Origin: Pseudomonas sp. CFII64 | GTDB lineage: Bacteria; Pseudomonadota; Gammaproteobacteria; Pseudomonadales; Pseudomonadaceae | Length of the DNA: 64,000 bases | Reading direction: 5' to 3' | NCBI RefSeq assembly: GCF_000416235.1 | Contig: NZ_ATLO01000042.1 | Span: 1-64,000 of the forward strand | Shown: positions 26,566 to 35,215 of the stretch, in pieces | Numbering within the stretch: position 1 is the stretch's first letter | Layout of the letters: each line of letters starts with the position of its first letter | Translations under genes and position numbers: made by a program | Notes under the pieces: model-generated | The model's input: only the letters and a program-made list of their open reading frames with translations | What the model was told of the DNA's origin: nothing | Databases searched by the model: none

Positions 26566-27555
26566 ATGGATATTCTGGGTTTGATCAATACGTATATACG
26601 CGTGGTAGAAAACGGCAGCATAGCGGCGGCAGCCCGCGCCCAAGGCATGAGCGCCGCCGCTGTCAGCCAGAGCATCACCCGACTTGAAGCACACTTGGGA
26701 GTGCGTTTGCTTTCGCGCACAACCCGCAGGATGGCGCTTACCGAAAGCGGCACTCGATATTTTGAGAAGGTGCGCCACATTCCGCGCGACGTTGATCTCG
26801 CCTCGCAAGCCGCGGCCGTCGCAACCGAACCACGGGGGCCGCTTTGTATCGCCACCACGACCGCGTTTGGCTGTCATGTGCTCGCGCCGCTGATGCCGGC
26901 ATTCAAGGAGGCATACCCGCACATCGACATCGAACTGATCAGTACCAACCGACGCGTTGATCATCGGCTTGAGGGCGTCGACGTCAGTATCCGCATCGAA
27001 GCGCAACTGAACGATCAGCTGATTGCGCGGCGTATCGCCTCGCGTCCGTTCGTGTTCTGCGCGTCGCCAGCGTATCTCGACCGCGCAGGCGTGCCCACTA
27101 CACCTGAGGACCTGAAACAGCACGCCTGCATTGTCTTTCGCTACCCAACTGATGGTCGTTTTCTACCCTGGACCTTCGTGCTTGATGGCAGACGTTTCGA
27201 GGCGAAGGTCAACCCGAGCTTCGTCTGCGATGACATCGATACTATTGCGCAGATCGCCGTTTACGGCGGCGGAATCGCACGCCTTGCCAGCTTTGTCGCT
27301 CAGCCACTTATCGACAGCGGGCGACTGCTGCCCCTATTCGAGTCGGGAGGTCGCCACGCAACATGCGCAGAGCCTGAGCCGATGGACATCTATACCTGTG
27401 TCACCGAGCGGTCGGCTTTGAATGTAAAGGTGCGCGCGTTCATCGATTTTCTCGAACGCAGGATGGAACACGAGCCCAATGCGCTCGCACAGGCTGCGGC
27501 ACAACGCAGCGGTCAAGCAAAAAAAGGACGACCTGAGGGGCCGAAATACACGTGA
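26566..27555 (+). CDS. LysR-family transcriptional regulator
   Basis: The 329-residue protein has a LysR winged helix (LINTYIRVVENGSIAAAARAQG, MSAAAVSQSITRLEAHLGVR) and a CrgA-like substrate-binding domain (SIRIEAQLNDQLIARRIASR). A C-terminal tail of about 30 residues rich in Ala, Gln and Lys goes beyond the usual 300. Targets may include the divergent DUF2798 gene. No nearby metabolic gene gives a clear effector. Confidence 0.9.
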   Translation: MDILGLINTYIRVVENGSIAAAARAQGMSAAAVSQSITRLEAHLGVRLLSRTTRRMALTESGTRYFEKVRHIPRDVDLASQAAAVATEPRGPLCIATTTAFGCHVLAPLMPAFKEAYPHIDIELISTNRRVDHRLEGVDVSIRIEAQLNDQLIARRIASRPFVFCASPAYLDRAGVPTTPEDLKQHACIVFRYPTDGRFLPWTFVLDGRRFEAKVNPSFVCDDIDTIAQIAVYGGGIARLASFVAQPLIDSGRLLPLFESGGRHATCAEPEPMDIYTCVTERSALNVKVRAFIDFLERRMEHEPNALAQAAAQRSGQAKKGRPEGPKYT

Positions 27556-27740
27556 TTTTCGATCACTGTTCTGATTGTGACCAATCTAGACGCCGACTTT
27601 GACAGGCAGCTCTGGGTCGATAGTAGTCGTTCAGGCCAGCACGAATACCTCACTTCTGCCAGGATCAATGTATTAGTCTTGCGATAACTGCAAAGATCTG
27701 GCCCGCTGCTACGGCTGCCATTTTGTCAGCGCTGGAATCA

Positions 27741-28718
27741 TCAATGATTCTCCGATTCAACCCGCAACAGATACCCAGCCATCGCGTGATTGGCAGAGCG
27801 CGCCAGGTCGCTGTCTAGCGAGCTAAAACCATGTATACCGCCAGGGTAAACGGCGAGCTCGCAGCAATTGGCGGCCGCTTGCCAGCGCATGTACATGAAC
27901 AAGCTGTCGTCCAGCAGCGGATCGATCGATCCGACAGTGAATAGCGCTGGAGGCAGATTTCGCAAATCGGCATAAAGCGGCGATACGGCGGGGTCGCGAA
28001 GGTCGAAATCGCCAGCGAAAGCGTCCGCAAATTGATTGATTACGCCGCGATCCACAAAATGGGTGCCGGAGGCTGCGCGCGCGCTGGGGGTCAACGAAAG
28101 GTCAAAGACGCCAAACAACATATTGGCCGCGCTGAATTTTTCAGCGAGCCCCATTTCGCGCAAACGTATCAACGTCGATGCTGCCAGGTGAGCCCCGGCA
28201 GACTCGCCACCGATCGATAACCACGAAGTGCCGAATTCATTTTGCGCGTGCTCAATGACCCAGCGCGCCGTTGCCAGACAGTCATCGATGGCAGCGGGAA
28301 AAACGTGCTCCGGGGCCAGCCGGTAATTCACGCTGACGCACACCATGCCCGCTACCTGACCGAACAATTCGAACTGTTCATCCCAGGTGTCGTTACTGCC
28401 GAACATCCACCCGCCGCCATGAAAATGCAGGTAAACGCCGCGGATTTGCTCCGGAACGAGAACGCGCAAACTCAACGGCCCAGCGGGCCCTTCGATGACG
28501 ATTTCACGCGCGTGTGCCGACATTGGCGAAGCAGGCAGCCCGAGGCCGCCGTTGGAGTAAGCCTCACGCAGCCCCACGATGTCGTCAGGAGGTGTCAGAG
28601 TGGCCAGTTGCGCCGTCAGTGCTTCGTTCACAGCAGTCGTCTGTTGCGAAACTGCGTCTGCCTTAAAAAGGACGCTCAGGGTGGGTAATGCTGCTGTCTT
28701 GCCAGAAAAATCATTCAT
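27741..28718 (-). CDS. Alpha/beta hydrolase, hormone-sensitive-lipase-like esterase
   Basis: This 325-residue enzyme belongs to the HSL (bacterial esterase family IV) group: oxyanion motif H100-GGG in YLHFHGGGWMFGS, nucleophile S173 in GGESAGAHLA, Asp in SIDPLLDD and His in PGGIHGFS. No signal peptide is present, so it acts in the cytoplasm on small esters. The start ATG at 28718 has AAGGCG upstream. It stands alone, 162 bases beyond the stop of the siderophore-interacting protein gene, and the LysR gene at 26566 is convergent. Confidence 0.92.
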   Translation of the reverse strand: MNDFSGKTAALPTLSVLFKADAVSQQTTAVNEALTAQLATLTPPDDIVGLREAYSNGGLGLPASPMSAHAREIVIEGPAGPLSLRVLVPEQIRGVYLHFHGGGWMFGSNDTWDEQFELFGQVAGMVCVSVNYRLAPEHVFPAAIDDCLATARWVIEHAQNEFGTSWLSIGGESAGAHLAASTLIRLREMGLAEKFSAANMLFGVFDLSLTPSARAASGTHFVDRGVINQFADAFAGDFDLRDPAVSPLYADLRNLPPALFTVGSIDPLLDDSLFMYMRWQAAANCCELAVYPGGIHGFSSLDSDLARSANHAMAGYLLRVESENH

Positions 28719-28880
28719 GATCGCGCGCCTTTTATTAATCGCCGTCAGGTATTCGTCCGAACGAAATATCCATAAGCCAGAACGGTCGGAGAGCGGATAC
28801 TTTTCCGCTCTGTTATCAGGCGACCCAGCACCTTGCCGGAGGCATTGCGTGAAAGCGCCTGAACAAAGTCGACGTGGCTT

Positions 28881-30065
28881 TCAACCCACCGCCAGGTCTT
28901 TGAAGTCCACTTCTCCCTTTTTCCAAAAACCCGCCGCCTGTACATCTTCAGCGTTGAATCCCCGCTCCCTGAGCAGATGCTGGCGGATCTTTTTGACTAC
29001 GCCAGACTCGCCAGCTACCCACGCCCCGCCGGACTGGTTGGGCAACGATGAGCAGCGGATTGCTTCGTACATGGTCGAGGCAGTCTCGGGGTTTTCAGCA
29101 TCGCGAAGCAGCCATCTGACCACGGCGTTGGGCCGTGCCGGAAACTCGAGGATTTCACTCTCGCTACTCACTTCAATAAAAACATAGAGCTCTTTTTCAG
29201 CAGTGGTTCGGGCCATGATTGCCTGGATGGCTGCGAGTGCAGACTCATCGCCCGCAAGCAACAGCCAGCTTCTGGCATTGTTTTCGACGAGGCCTCCTCG
29301 CGGCCCCGATAAGGAAAGGCGATCACCGACGCGGGCGTTGGCTGCCCATTGCGACATTGGCCCGCCACAGTGCAGCGCTATGTCGAAGGTCATGCGCCGA
29401 CTCTCGGCATCCCACTCACGGACGCTATACGCTCTGCCAACAGGAACACCCTCATTGCTGCCTTCAAGGAATAGCTTTACCCAATGGCCAGGCCTTCCGT
29501 CCGGATAGTCGAACAGGCTGACGCCGGCAACGACTATCCGCCGCAGCCGGGGTGAGACTTCCAGCACTTCCACCACTTTCGCTGGGCGTAGTCGGGCATG
29601 GTGCCGCAGGGGGCGAGTTGTCGCTTCCATGTCTGGAAGTGACGTAAATGCGGGGATGGGTCGTGACTTCATAATCACTCCACCGATGCGCAGGGCCATC
29701 CCACAGGCACCAAATAACGTGGCCATCGCCTCTGGCAATCCAGCCGAGGCCGGCTCGCCCTGCATCTGAGGTTTTTTTCGCGAAAATGAGCTCAGCGCTC
29801 CCAGTAACTCCAGTTCATTTTGCGAAATAAAAGGTGAGCCTGGGCCGAGGAGTTCAAAGTCGGGATTGTGCTCCTGTATCGATTTCATCAGCCGCGCGAA
29901 CGCAAAATGATGCTCCGGATTTACCCCAAGTTCTTCGAGCAAGAATCCCGCCTGATGGGGCCCGGCGCTGTTCCAGTTCAAGGCTCGGAGCGCTTTGAGC
30001 AATTTGACTTCTAGAGGGGCACAGTGACGCCTGGATAGTAAAGTTCGCTGATTTCGACTCTCCAT
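28881..30065 (-). CDS. Siderophore-interacting FAD-binding protein with an extra N-terminal domain
   Basis: The C-terminal 230 residues of this 394-residue protein are a ferric-siderophore reductase domain (ViuB/YqjH type): LRRIVVAGVSLFDY, the flavin-binding GRAYSVREWD, FDIALHCGGPMSQWAANARVGD (read in parts), GDESALAAI and AGFWKKGE near the end. The first 165 residues are not part of the usual family, which is about 240-280 residues long, and I do not recognise them. I chose ATG 30065 because GAGGA lies 8 bases upstream. No siderophore receptor or transporter gene is nearby, so its iron role is from family only. Confidence 0.85.
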   Translation of the reverse strand: MESRNQRTLLSRRHCAPLEVKLLKALRALNWNSAGPHQAGFLLEELGVNPEHHFAFARLMKSIQEHNPDFELLGPGSPFISQNELELLGALSSFSRKKPQMQGEPASAGLPEAMATLFGACGMALRIGGVIMKSRPIPAFTSLPDMEATTRPLRHHARLRPAKVVEVLEVSPRLRRIVVAGVSLFDYPDGRPGHWVKLFLEGSNEGVPVGRAYSVREWDAESRRMTFDIALHCGGPMSQWAANARVGDRLSLSGPRGGLVENNARSWLLLAGDESALAAIQAIMARTTAEKELYVFIEVSSESEILEFPARPNAVVRWLLRDAENPETASTMYEAIRCSSLPNQSGGAWVAGESGVVKKIRQHLLRERGFNAEDVQAAGFWKKGEVDFKDLAVG

Positions 30066-30150
30066 CGGATCATTCCTCAATCTTGATCAAGGTTTGGCGG
30101 GATGACGAATGCATTGAAGTCTCCTGCCGCTTGGGTTAACGCGTCATTGA

Positions 30151-31068
30151 TTAGTGAGGCTTGAGTTTTCCGCAGTAGTCGCGGGCAAACTGCGATGCAA
30201 TGCGCCCTGATCGCGAGCCTCGTTGAGTGGCCCAGCGGTTCGCATGAATATGCGCTTCCTCAAAGGCCTCCTCGGGCACCCCATAGGTCATAAGCCATTG
30301 ATTGACCGCATTGATATATTCGTCAGGGGAGAAGCTGTAGAAGGAAATCCAGAGCCCGAAGCGTTCAGATAATGAAATCTTTTCCTCAACTTCTTCTCCA
30401 GGGTGGAGAGCGCCGTCTTCGCCTCGGATTCTGGACAAGTTGTCCGACGCTTTTTCGGCAATCAGGTGGCGGCGGTTGGATGTCGCGTAGATCAAGGTAT
30501 TCGTGGACTGTCCCGCAATTGAACCGTCCAGTACGGTTTTCAATCGCTTGTAGCCTATCTCTCCCTCTTCAAAGGACAAGTCGTCACAGAAGAGAACGAA
30601 TTTTCCGGGCTGACTACTGACCAGCTCGATCACCTCAGGCAGGTCACCGATGTTTTCCTTATCGATCTCGATCAGGCGCAAGCCCTGGCCATGGAATTCG
30701 TTCAGGCAGGCTTTGACTAACGATGACTTGCCCGTGCCTCGGGAACCCGTGAGCAATACGTTATTGGCTGGTTTTCCGGAAATGAAATTCTGCGTGTTGT
30801 CTTTAATCAGTTGGGTCTGGCGATCCACGTTTTTCAACTGGCTGAAATCGATCAGGCCCGGATGTTTGACAGGCAACAGTACCGCATGGCTGACGCCCCG
30901 ATGGGCCCGGTATTGCCATTGCCAAGCGATGATGTCGGATTGCAGCGAGAATTCCGCACTGGGTGGGTGAGCGCGTTCGAGCGAATCGGCAATGCGCTTG
31001 AGCTGGACCAGTATTTCCAGTGAGAGCTGGTTCTGAGAGTCGACGGGAGTGTTCACGATGATTAGCAC
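30151..31068 (-). CDS. DUF815 family AAA-like ATPase
   Basis: This 305-residue protein has the Walker A motif GSRGTGKSS near residue 110, a Walker B-like VLFCDDLSFEEGE and sensor ATSNRRHLI, followed by ERFGLWISFYSFSPDEY. This is the DUF815 layout of stand-alone AAA proteins of unknown role. The start at GTG 31068 is uncertain; GTG 31056 is also in frame. An AraC gene is divergent 66 bases away. I see no partner gene that would reveal a function. Confidence 0.88.
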   Translation of the reverse strand: MLIIVNTPVDSQNQLSLEILVQLKRIADSLERAHPPSAEFSLQSDIIAWQWQYRAHRGVSHAVLLPVKHPGLIDFSQLKNVDRQTQLIKDNTQNFISGKPANNVLLTGSRGTGKSSLVKACLNEFHGQGLRLIEIDKENIGDLPEVIELVSSQPGKFVLFCDDLSFEEGEIGYKRLKTVLDGSIAGQSTNTLIYATSNRRHLIAEKASDNLSRIRGEDGALHPGEEVEEKISLSERFGLWISFYSFSPDEYINAVNQWLMTYGVPEEAFEEAHIHANRWATQRGSRSGRIASQFARDYCGKLKPH

Positions 31069-31134
31069 GCAGGTAGGGCGATGAGGCCTTGCATCATGCT
31101 AAGTTGGCGATTACCCGTCTAACGCATAAGGGGC

Positions 31135-31920
31135 ATGCATCGTCGAGTTATGGACATTTCCATTCCTGAGATTGCTCGGCAGCATCCGGGCCAGAGCATC
31201 TACACGCTAGCCCTCGATCTCGCCAGTGGTACCAACATCAACATCCACCAACATCCTGAGGGGCAGCTTCTTTTTGCACCAGCGGGCGTTCTGGCTGTGA
31301 CGACAAACGCCGGTTGCTGGGTGGTCCCTGGTGGCCATGCCCTATGGATTCCCGCCAACGAACCTCATTGGACGCGCACCATCGGCAATTCCAGGATCAG
31401 AACCGTCTATCTCAGTGACGAGCGTTCGGCGGGGTTGCCCGTTGCCTGCACGCTGATCGGCATATCGGCCTTACTCCAGGAGCTGATTTCAGCCGTGCTG
31501 CTTGTGACAGTGCACGGCTCACGTGAAAGTCGTAATCATCATTTGATGGCGCTGCTGGTCGAGGAGCTTGTGGACGCGCCCGCGAGCGCAAGGCTTTTGC
31601 CTATTCCCGGGAGCAAGAGGCTAAAGGACTTGTGCCGAGCAATATCAGCTAACGCTGCCTTGGACTGGGGCCTGGCGGAGTGTGCGCAGTTTCTGGGTAT
31701 CAACTTGAAAACCGTACAGCGTTGGTTCCAGACCGACATGGGCATCAGCTTCGGCGAGTGGCGCAAGCAAATCAGGCTGTTCGTTGCGCTAGAAAACCTT
31801 GCGCTGGGAAAGAGCGTATTGGAGGTGTCCCTCGACGCTGGCTATTCCAGCCCCAGTGCCTTTTCGGCCATGTTTCGACGCGAGTTTGGTATGTCGCCCA
31901 GTGCTTTTCAGAAAATCTGA
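31135..31920 (+). CDS. AraC-family transcriptional regulator with N-terminal cupin
   Basis: This 261-residue protein has a cupin with the HQHPEGQLLFAPAGVL segment and VPGGHALWIPANEPHW, and a C-terminal AraC domain with CAQFLGINLKTVQRWFQTD and DAGYSSPSAFSAMFRREFGMSP. The start is ATG 31135 behind AAGGGG; ATG 31150 is possible. It is divergent from the DUF815 gene. The IS1182-family element begins 85 bases after its stop. Confidence 0.88.
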   Translation: MHRRVMDISIPEIARQHPGQSIYTLALDLASGTNINIHQHPEGQLLFAPAGVLAVTTNAGCWVVPGGHALWIPANEPHWTRTIGNSRIRTVYLSDERSAGLPVACTLIGISALLQELISAVLLVTVHGSRESRNHHLMALLVEELVDAPASARLLPIPGSKRLKDLCRAISANAALDWGLAECAQFLGINLKTVQRWFQTDMGISFGEWRKQIRLFVALENLALGKSVLEVSLDAGYSSPSAFSAMFRREFGMSPSAFQKI

Positions 31921-32004
31921 AACGCAACTGAGCTGAGTGGTGCTGACGGCGTGCAGCTAGCTCCGCGAAGCAGTAGGTAAATGATCTGATGTGGCCCGGA
32001 TGGC

Positions 32005-33641
32005 GTCCGCTTTCGGCCGATTCTGTTGAAAAAGTCGAAATTTCAGACTGGAAGACATCAAGGTTGGCCGTCTCTTCAGAACCTATTCACCACGTTGCGT
32101 GGCTTTCCGGTTCCGCGTTGATCGTTGCAGCTTGGTTAATAGGTTGATTTGAGGTTTTTTGCTGATTGCGGGCGTACCTATCCCGTGGTTGGCGGCCCTT
32201 GCGAGGTCAGTTTTGCCAGTCTTCTGAGATTCTGTACCGCAGCCGCCAAGGTAAATTCGTCGTTCGCGCCGGTCATTCCTCGTAGTCGCAACCGATCCAG
32301 TTTCAGGATTCGCTTGAGGTGCGCGAACAACATTTCGACCTTCTTGCGCTCATGGCGAGAGCACACGTACTGCGGTGTCGTAGCGATCCGCCGGGCCACC
32401 TCTCGCGCCGCTTCATGGACACTACGGGCGATTTTTCGGAACGAAGTGTTCGGGCAGCAGCGCGCTTTCATCGAGCATGTAGCGCAGTCGGTTTGTCGGG
32501 ATCGAAAGATGATGGTGCCGGCTTTCGTGACATGTGAGCGCTGGTTCTTGAAGGCCCGCCACTCGCTACAAAGGGCGTGTCCAGTGGGGCAACGATATTC
32601 CTGCGCTTCTTCATTCCATTGAAAATCACTGATCGAGAGGCTGTCGTTCTTGCGTTCGGTTTTGTCCCAAACCGGCACATGCGGCTCAATATCTTTTTCG
32701 TCCGCCATCCAGGCCAGCATCGGTGCGGTTCCATAAGCGGTATCGCCAATGAGCCGATCCGGCTTGATGGCGAACTGTTCTTCGACCCGCTCAATCATGG
32801 TCTTGGTGCTTTCGACCTCGGCGGTTCGATGGGCAGGCGTTGGCTCCACGTCCATGATCACACCATGCTCGACATCAATCAGGTAATTGGTCGAATAAGC
32901 GAAGAACGCTGGGCCGCCTGGAGCTGCCGTCCAGCGCGCAAGGGGATCGGTCAGCGACAAGCGCTTCGGTAGTGTTTCAGCCAAAGCCTCTTCATCCAGC
33001 GCTTCAAGGTACTCACGGACGGCGCGAGTACTGAGCGACGGATCGCGCCAGTTGATTTCATCATCGCCAGGTACGCCACGTTGCCGACTGGCATCTGCCT
33101 TGATCACACTTGCGTCCACAGCAAAACCTTCGCCCTTGACCAGACCCGCGTCCATGCACCGACGCAGCACCTCGTTGAACAGCCAGCGAAACAGTGAGCT
33201 GTCACGAAAACGACCGTGCCGATTCTTGGAAAACGTAGAGTGGTTGGGGACTTCGTCTTCAAGACTCAAACGGCAGAACCAGCGATACGCCAGGTTCAAA
33301 TGAGCCTCTTCGCACAACCGACGTTCGGAACGAATGCCGTAGCAGTAGCCCACGACCAACAGGCGGATCATCAGCTCGGGATCAATCGATGGACGCCCGA
33401 TTGGGCTATAAAAATCGGCGAGATAATGGCGCAGATCGCTTAGATCGAGGCATCGATCAATGCTGCGCAGGAGGTGATTGGCTGGGATGCGATCTTCAAT
33501 GTTGAACGAGTAAAACAGTCTCTCTTGTCCGCTCGACAATTGTCCCATCATGCTGCGAATCCTCCCGCTGGCCGATGACCTGATTTTGCCGAAGGCCGAG
33601 CAGGAGATCTACTTTTTCAACAGAATCGGCCAGAAGCAGAC
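32005..33641 (-). mobile_element. IS1182-family insertion sequence
   Basis: The element is about 1637 bases long and contains one transposase gene. Its ends carry a perfect 21-base inverted repeat (32015-32035 and 33611-33631; outer part GGCCGATTCTGTTG), and partial matching extends to about 31 bases. I could not find an obvious target-site duplication. It lies between the AraC gene ending at 31920 and the zinc-ribbon gene whose stop is at 33649. A short relative with the same ends lies at 19540-19748. Confidence 0.85.
32178..33551 (-). CDS. IS1182-family transposase
   Basis: This 457-residue DDE transposase begins with the family N-terminus (LLRSIDRCLDLSDLRHYLADFYS, read in parts, then GRPSIDPELMIRLLVVGYCYGI). 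The catalytic residues are seen in FAVDASVIKAD, IGDTAYGTA and the Glu of RKKVEMLFAHLKR. A Cys cluster (CATCSMKARCC) lies before the last acidic residue, as in the family. The gene is intact, so the element may be active. GGAGG precedes the ATG at 33551. Confidence 0.95.
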   Translation of the reverse strand: MMGQLSSGQERLFYSFNIEDRIPANHLLRSIDRCLDLSDLRHYLADFYSPIGRPSIDPELMIRLLVVGYCYGIRSERRLCEEAHLNLAYRWFCRLSLEDEVPNHSTFSKNRHGRFRDSSLFRWLFNEVLRRCMDAGLVKGEGFAVDASVIKADASRQRGVPGDDEINWRDPSLSTRAVREYLEALDEEALAETLPKRLSLTDPLARWTAAPGGPAFFAYSTNYLIDVEHGVIMDVEPTPAHRTAEVESTKTMIERVEEQFAIKPDRLIGDTAYGTAPMLAWMADEKDIEPHVPVWDKTERKNDSLSISDFQWNEEAQEYRCPTGHALCSEWRAFKNQRSHVTKAGTIIFRSRQTDCATCSMKARCCPNTSFRKIARSVHEAAREVARRIATTPQYVCSRHERKKVEMLFAHLKRILKLDRLRLRGMTGANDEFTLAAAVQNLRRLAKLTSQGPPTTG

Positions 33642-33648
33642 ATACGGA

Positions 33649-34020
33649 TCAGAATCCACTGAACCCCGCAAACCAGGGTAAAGCAGCGCGACTGTGATGC
33701 CCTTCGTACTCCGCCTGTCCTCGAAGATCATTGAGGCATAGAAACAAACTGATCGTGGCTGGAATAGATAGAACGTTTAGCATCCAGAAAAAGACATTGC
33801 TGGATTCAAACGTCACCAGGGCGACTATGTTAATGACTACCATGATGATTATCAGAATATTGCATTTGAGGTGCTGACGTCTGGAGGAGGCATAGCTTTC
33901 CCAATCATAAATCATCCACTCATGCGAAAAGACTCCGCACTCGGGGCACTTATGGGTTGGCGGCACCCTGATGGGGATGTGGCCACAGTTGGGGCACAGA
34001 GCCGTCATAGCGTTATCCAT
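33649..34020 (-). CDS. Zinc-ribbon membrane protein of unknown function, possibly truncated by the IS
   Basis: This 123-residue protein opens with a double CxxC zinc ribbon (LCPNCGHIPIR and HKCPECGVF) and then has two hydrophobic segments (NILIIIMVVINIVALVTF and FFWMLNVLSIPATISLFLCL). The stop at 33649 lies only 8 bases from the IS end at 33641, so the original C-terminus may have been lost. I do not recognise a named family. Confidence 0.65.
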   Translation of the reverse strand: MDNAMTALCPNCGHIPIRVPPTHKCPECGVFSHEWMIYDWESYASSRRQHLKCNILIIIMVVINIVALVTFESSNVFFWMLNVLSIPATISLFLCLNDLRGQAEYEGHHSRAALPWFAGFSGF

Positions 34021-34260
34021 TATTATTTGATGTCCCTGATTACGTTTTGAGCGATGGAATGGCGAAAGACGTCAGGCCTGTCGCAGAACGCTCGACCTTG
34101 GTAGCGAGATTAGCAGGGCTCCCTCTCTTTTTTCACCTTCTTTCCCGGTAGCTGCTATCAGCCCAGAGTGTTTGAAAAAGCACTCGGATCCTGCTTAAGT
34201 GGACGGCCCTCTGGTACCTGGGTTAGGTTTCGTATCCTTTATATTTCAGGCTTCACGACC

Positions 34261-34653
34261 ATGACTGATCGTCAGATCATCGTTCCAGACGACATGAAAT
34301 TGCTCTGTGAGCATGCTGGATATGCGCCAGCTGTAAAGGTAGGGAAAACTCTCTACTGCGCTGGTCAGGTTGGCCGGACGCCGGAATTATCAGTCATCGA
34401 AAATCCGGAGCAGCAGTTTTTGGCAGCGTGGGAAAATCTCCGGCTCGTATTGGCGGCCGGTGGCTGCGAATTTGAGGATGTCGTCGAAATGACGACTTAT
34501 CACGTCGATATGCATCGCCACATGCCAATCTTTAGACAGGTGAAGGATGAAGTCTTTCCTAGGAGCACTTGTGCATGGACATGCATAGGTGTCAGTGAAC
34601 TGGCTCGACCGGGCCTCCTCGTGGAGATCAAATGCATCGCCGTGCAGCGATAA
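34261..34653 (+). CDS. RidA/YjgF family protein
   Basis: This 130-residue protein has the RidA fold: YAPAVKVGKTLYCAGQVGRTPEL, read in parts, then WENLRLVLAAGGCEFEDVVEMTTYHVDM and GVSELARPGLLVEIKCIAVQ. True RidA deaminases hydrolyse enamine/imine intermediates and need an Arg near the C-terminal strand; here the equivalent GLLVEIKCIAV segment has Glu-Ile-Lys instead, so it may belong to another subfamily. The ATG at 34261 begins the conserved part. The 242 bases to the next gene contain nothing that I can identify. Confidence 0.85.
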   Translation: MTDRQIIVPDDMKLLCEHAGYAPAVKVGKTLYCAGQVGRTPELSVIENPEQQFLAAWENLRLVLAAGGCEFEDVVEMTTYHVDMHRHMPIFRQVKDEVFPRSTCAWTCIGVSELARPGLLVEIKCIAVQR

Positions 34654-34895
34654 TTTTTCGGAGACGCTGGCAATCGAAGCACGGCGGGCATAGAGGCGGC
34701 CAACTTTTCGGGGTCAGATCAAATTTAGGTGGACACCATCGCCTATGACTTCGGGATCAGTAAGGGGTGTTGGCCAGACGCATACGACATATCAAAAAAA
34801 TTGAACCGCTTTTGGAAGCATTCGCCTAATGAACAGCTTGTGGCTATTCCCACAGGCCATGTGCCAATAAAGGCAGACTCCGAGAGGTGATTGAC

Positions 34896-35132
34896 GTGGC
34901 TAAAGACGACAAGAAAAGCAAAGGTGAAGGTTCGAAAGCCAGCAAGGAATTGAAGGATAAAAAGTCATCCCCGGCGAAGAAGTCAGCTGCGGCCTCGGCT
35001 CTTTCGAAATCTTCCGAGAAGAAAGACAAGAAAAAAGATGAGCCGAAGAAGGCTGCAAAAAAAGCTGATAGCAAGCCAGTGAAGGTTAAGAAATCAGAGA
35101 AGGCGGAAAAGCCTGAGAAAAAGAAAAAGTGA
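34896..35132 (+). CDS. Lysine-rich basic protein, histone H1/AlgP-like in composition
   Basis: This 78-residue protein is almost entirely Lys, Ala, Ser, Glu and Asp, with KK, AKK and SEKK runs and no hydrophobic core. Such composition is seen in histone H1-like nucleoid proteins and in disordered tails, but no sequence family can be named. Translation probably starts at GTG 34896 because GAGAGG lies 9 bases upstream; an in-frame GTG at 34887 is an alternative. A strong hairpin follows the stop, which supports a real transcription unit. Confidence 0.6.
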   Translation: MAKDDKKSKGEGSKASKELKDKKSSPAKKSAAASALSKSSEKKDKKKDEPKKAAKKADSKPVKVKKSEKAEKPEKKKK

Positions 35133-35144
35133 CATCTGCTATCT

Positions 35145-35165
35145 GCTAGGGCTCCGGGCCCTAGC
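35145..35165 (+). terminator. Hairpin terminator after the lysine-rich gene
   Basis: GCTAGGGC and GCCCTAGC pair perfectly around a 5-base loop, 12 bases after the stop. Only TT follows, so termination may need a factor, or it may serve both strands together with the convergent AraC gene ending at 35216. Confidence 0.55.
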
Positions 35166-35215
35166 TTCCCAAACCTGGTAACACAGTCGATTAGCTGGGC
35201 CTACAACCACAAACG

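Noticed and set aside
32005..33641. Target-site duplication flanking the IS1182-family element
   Set aside because: Flanks were compared by eye and no matching direct repeat was found at the predicted ends.
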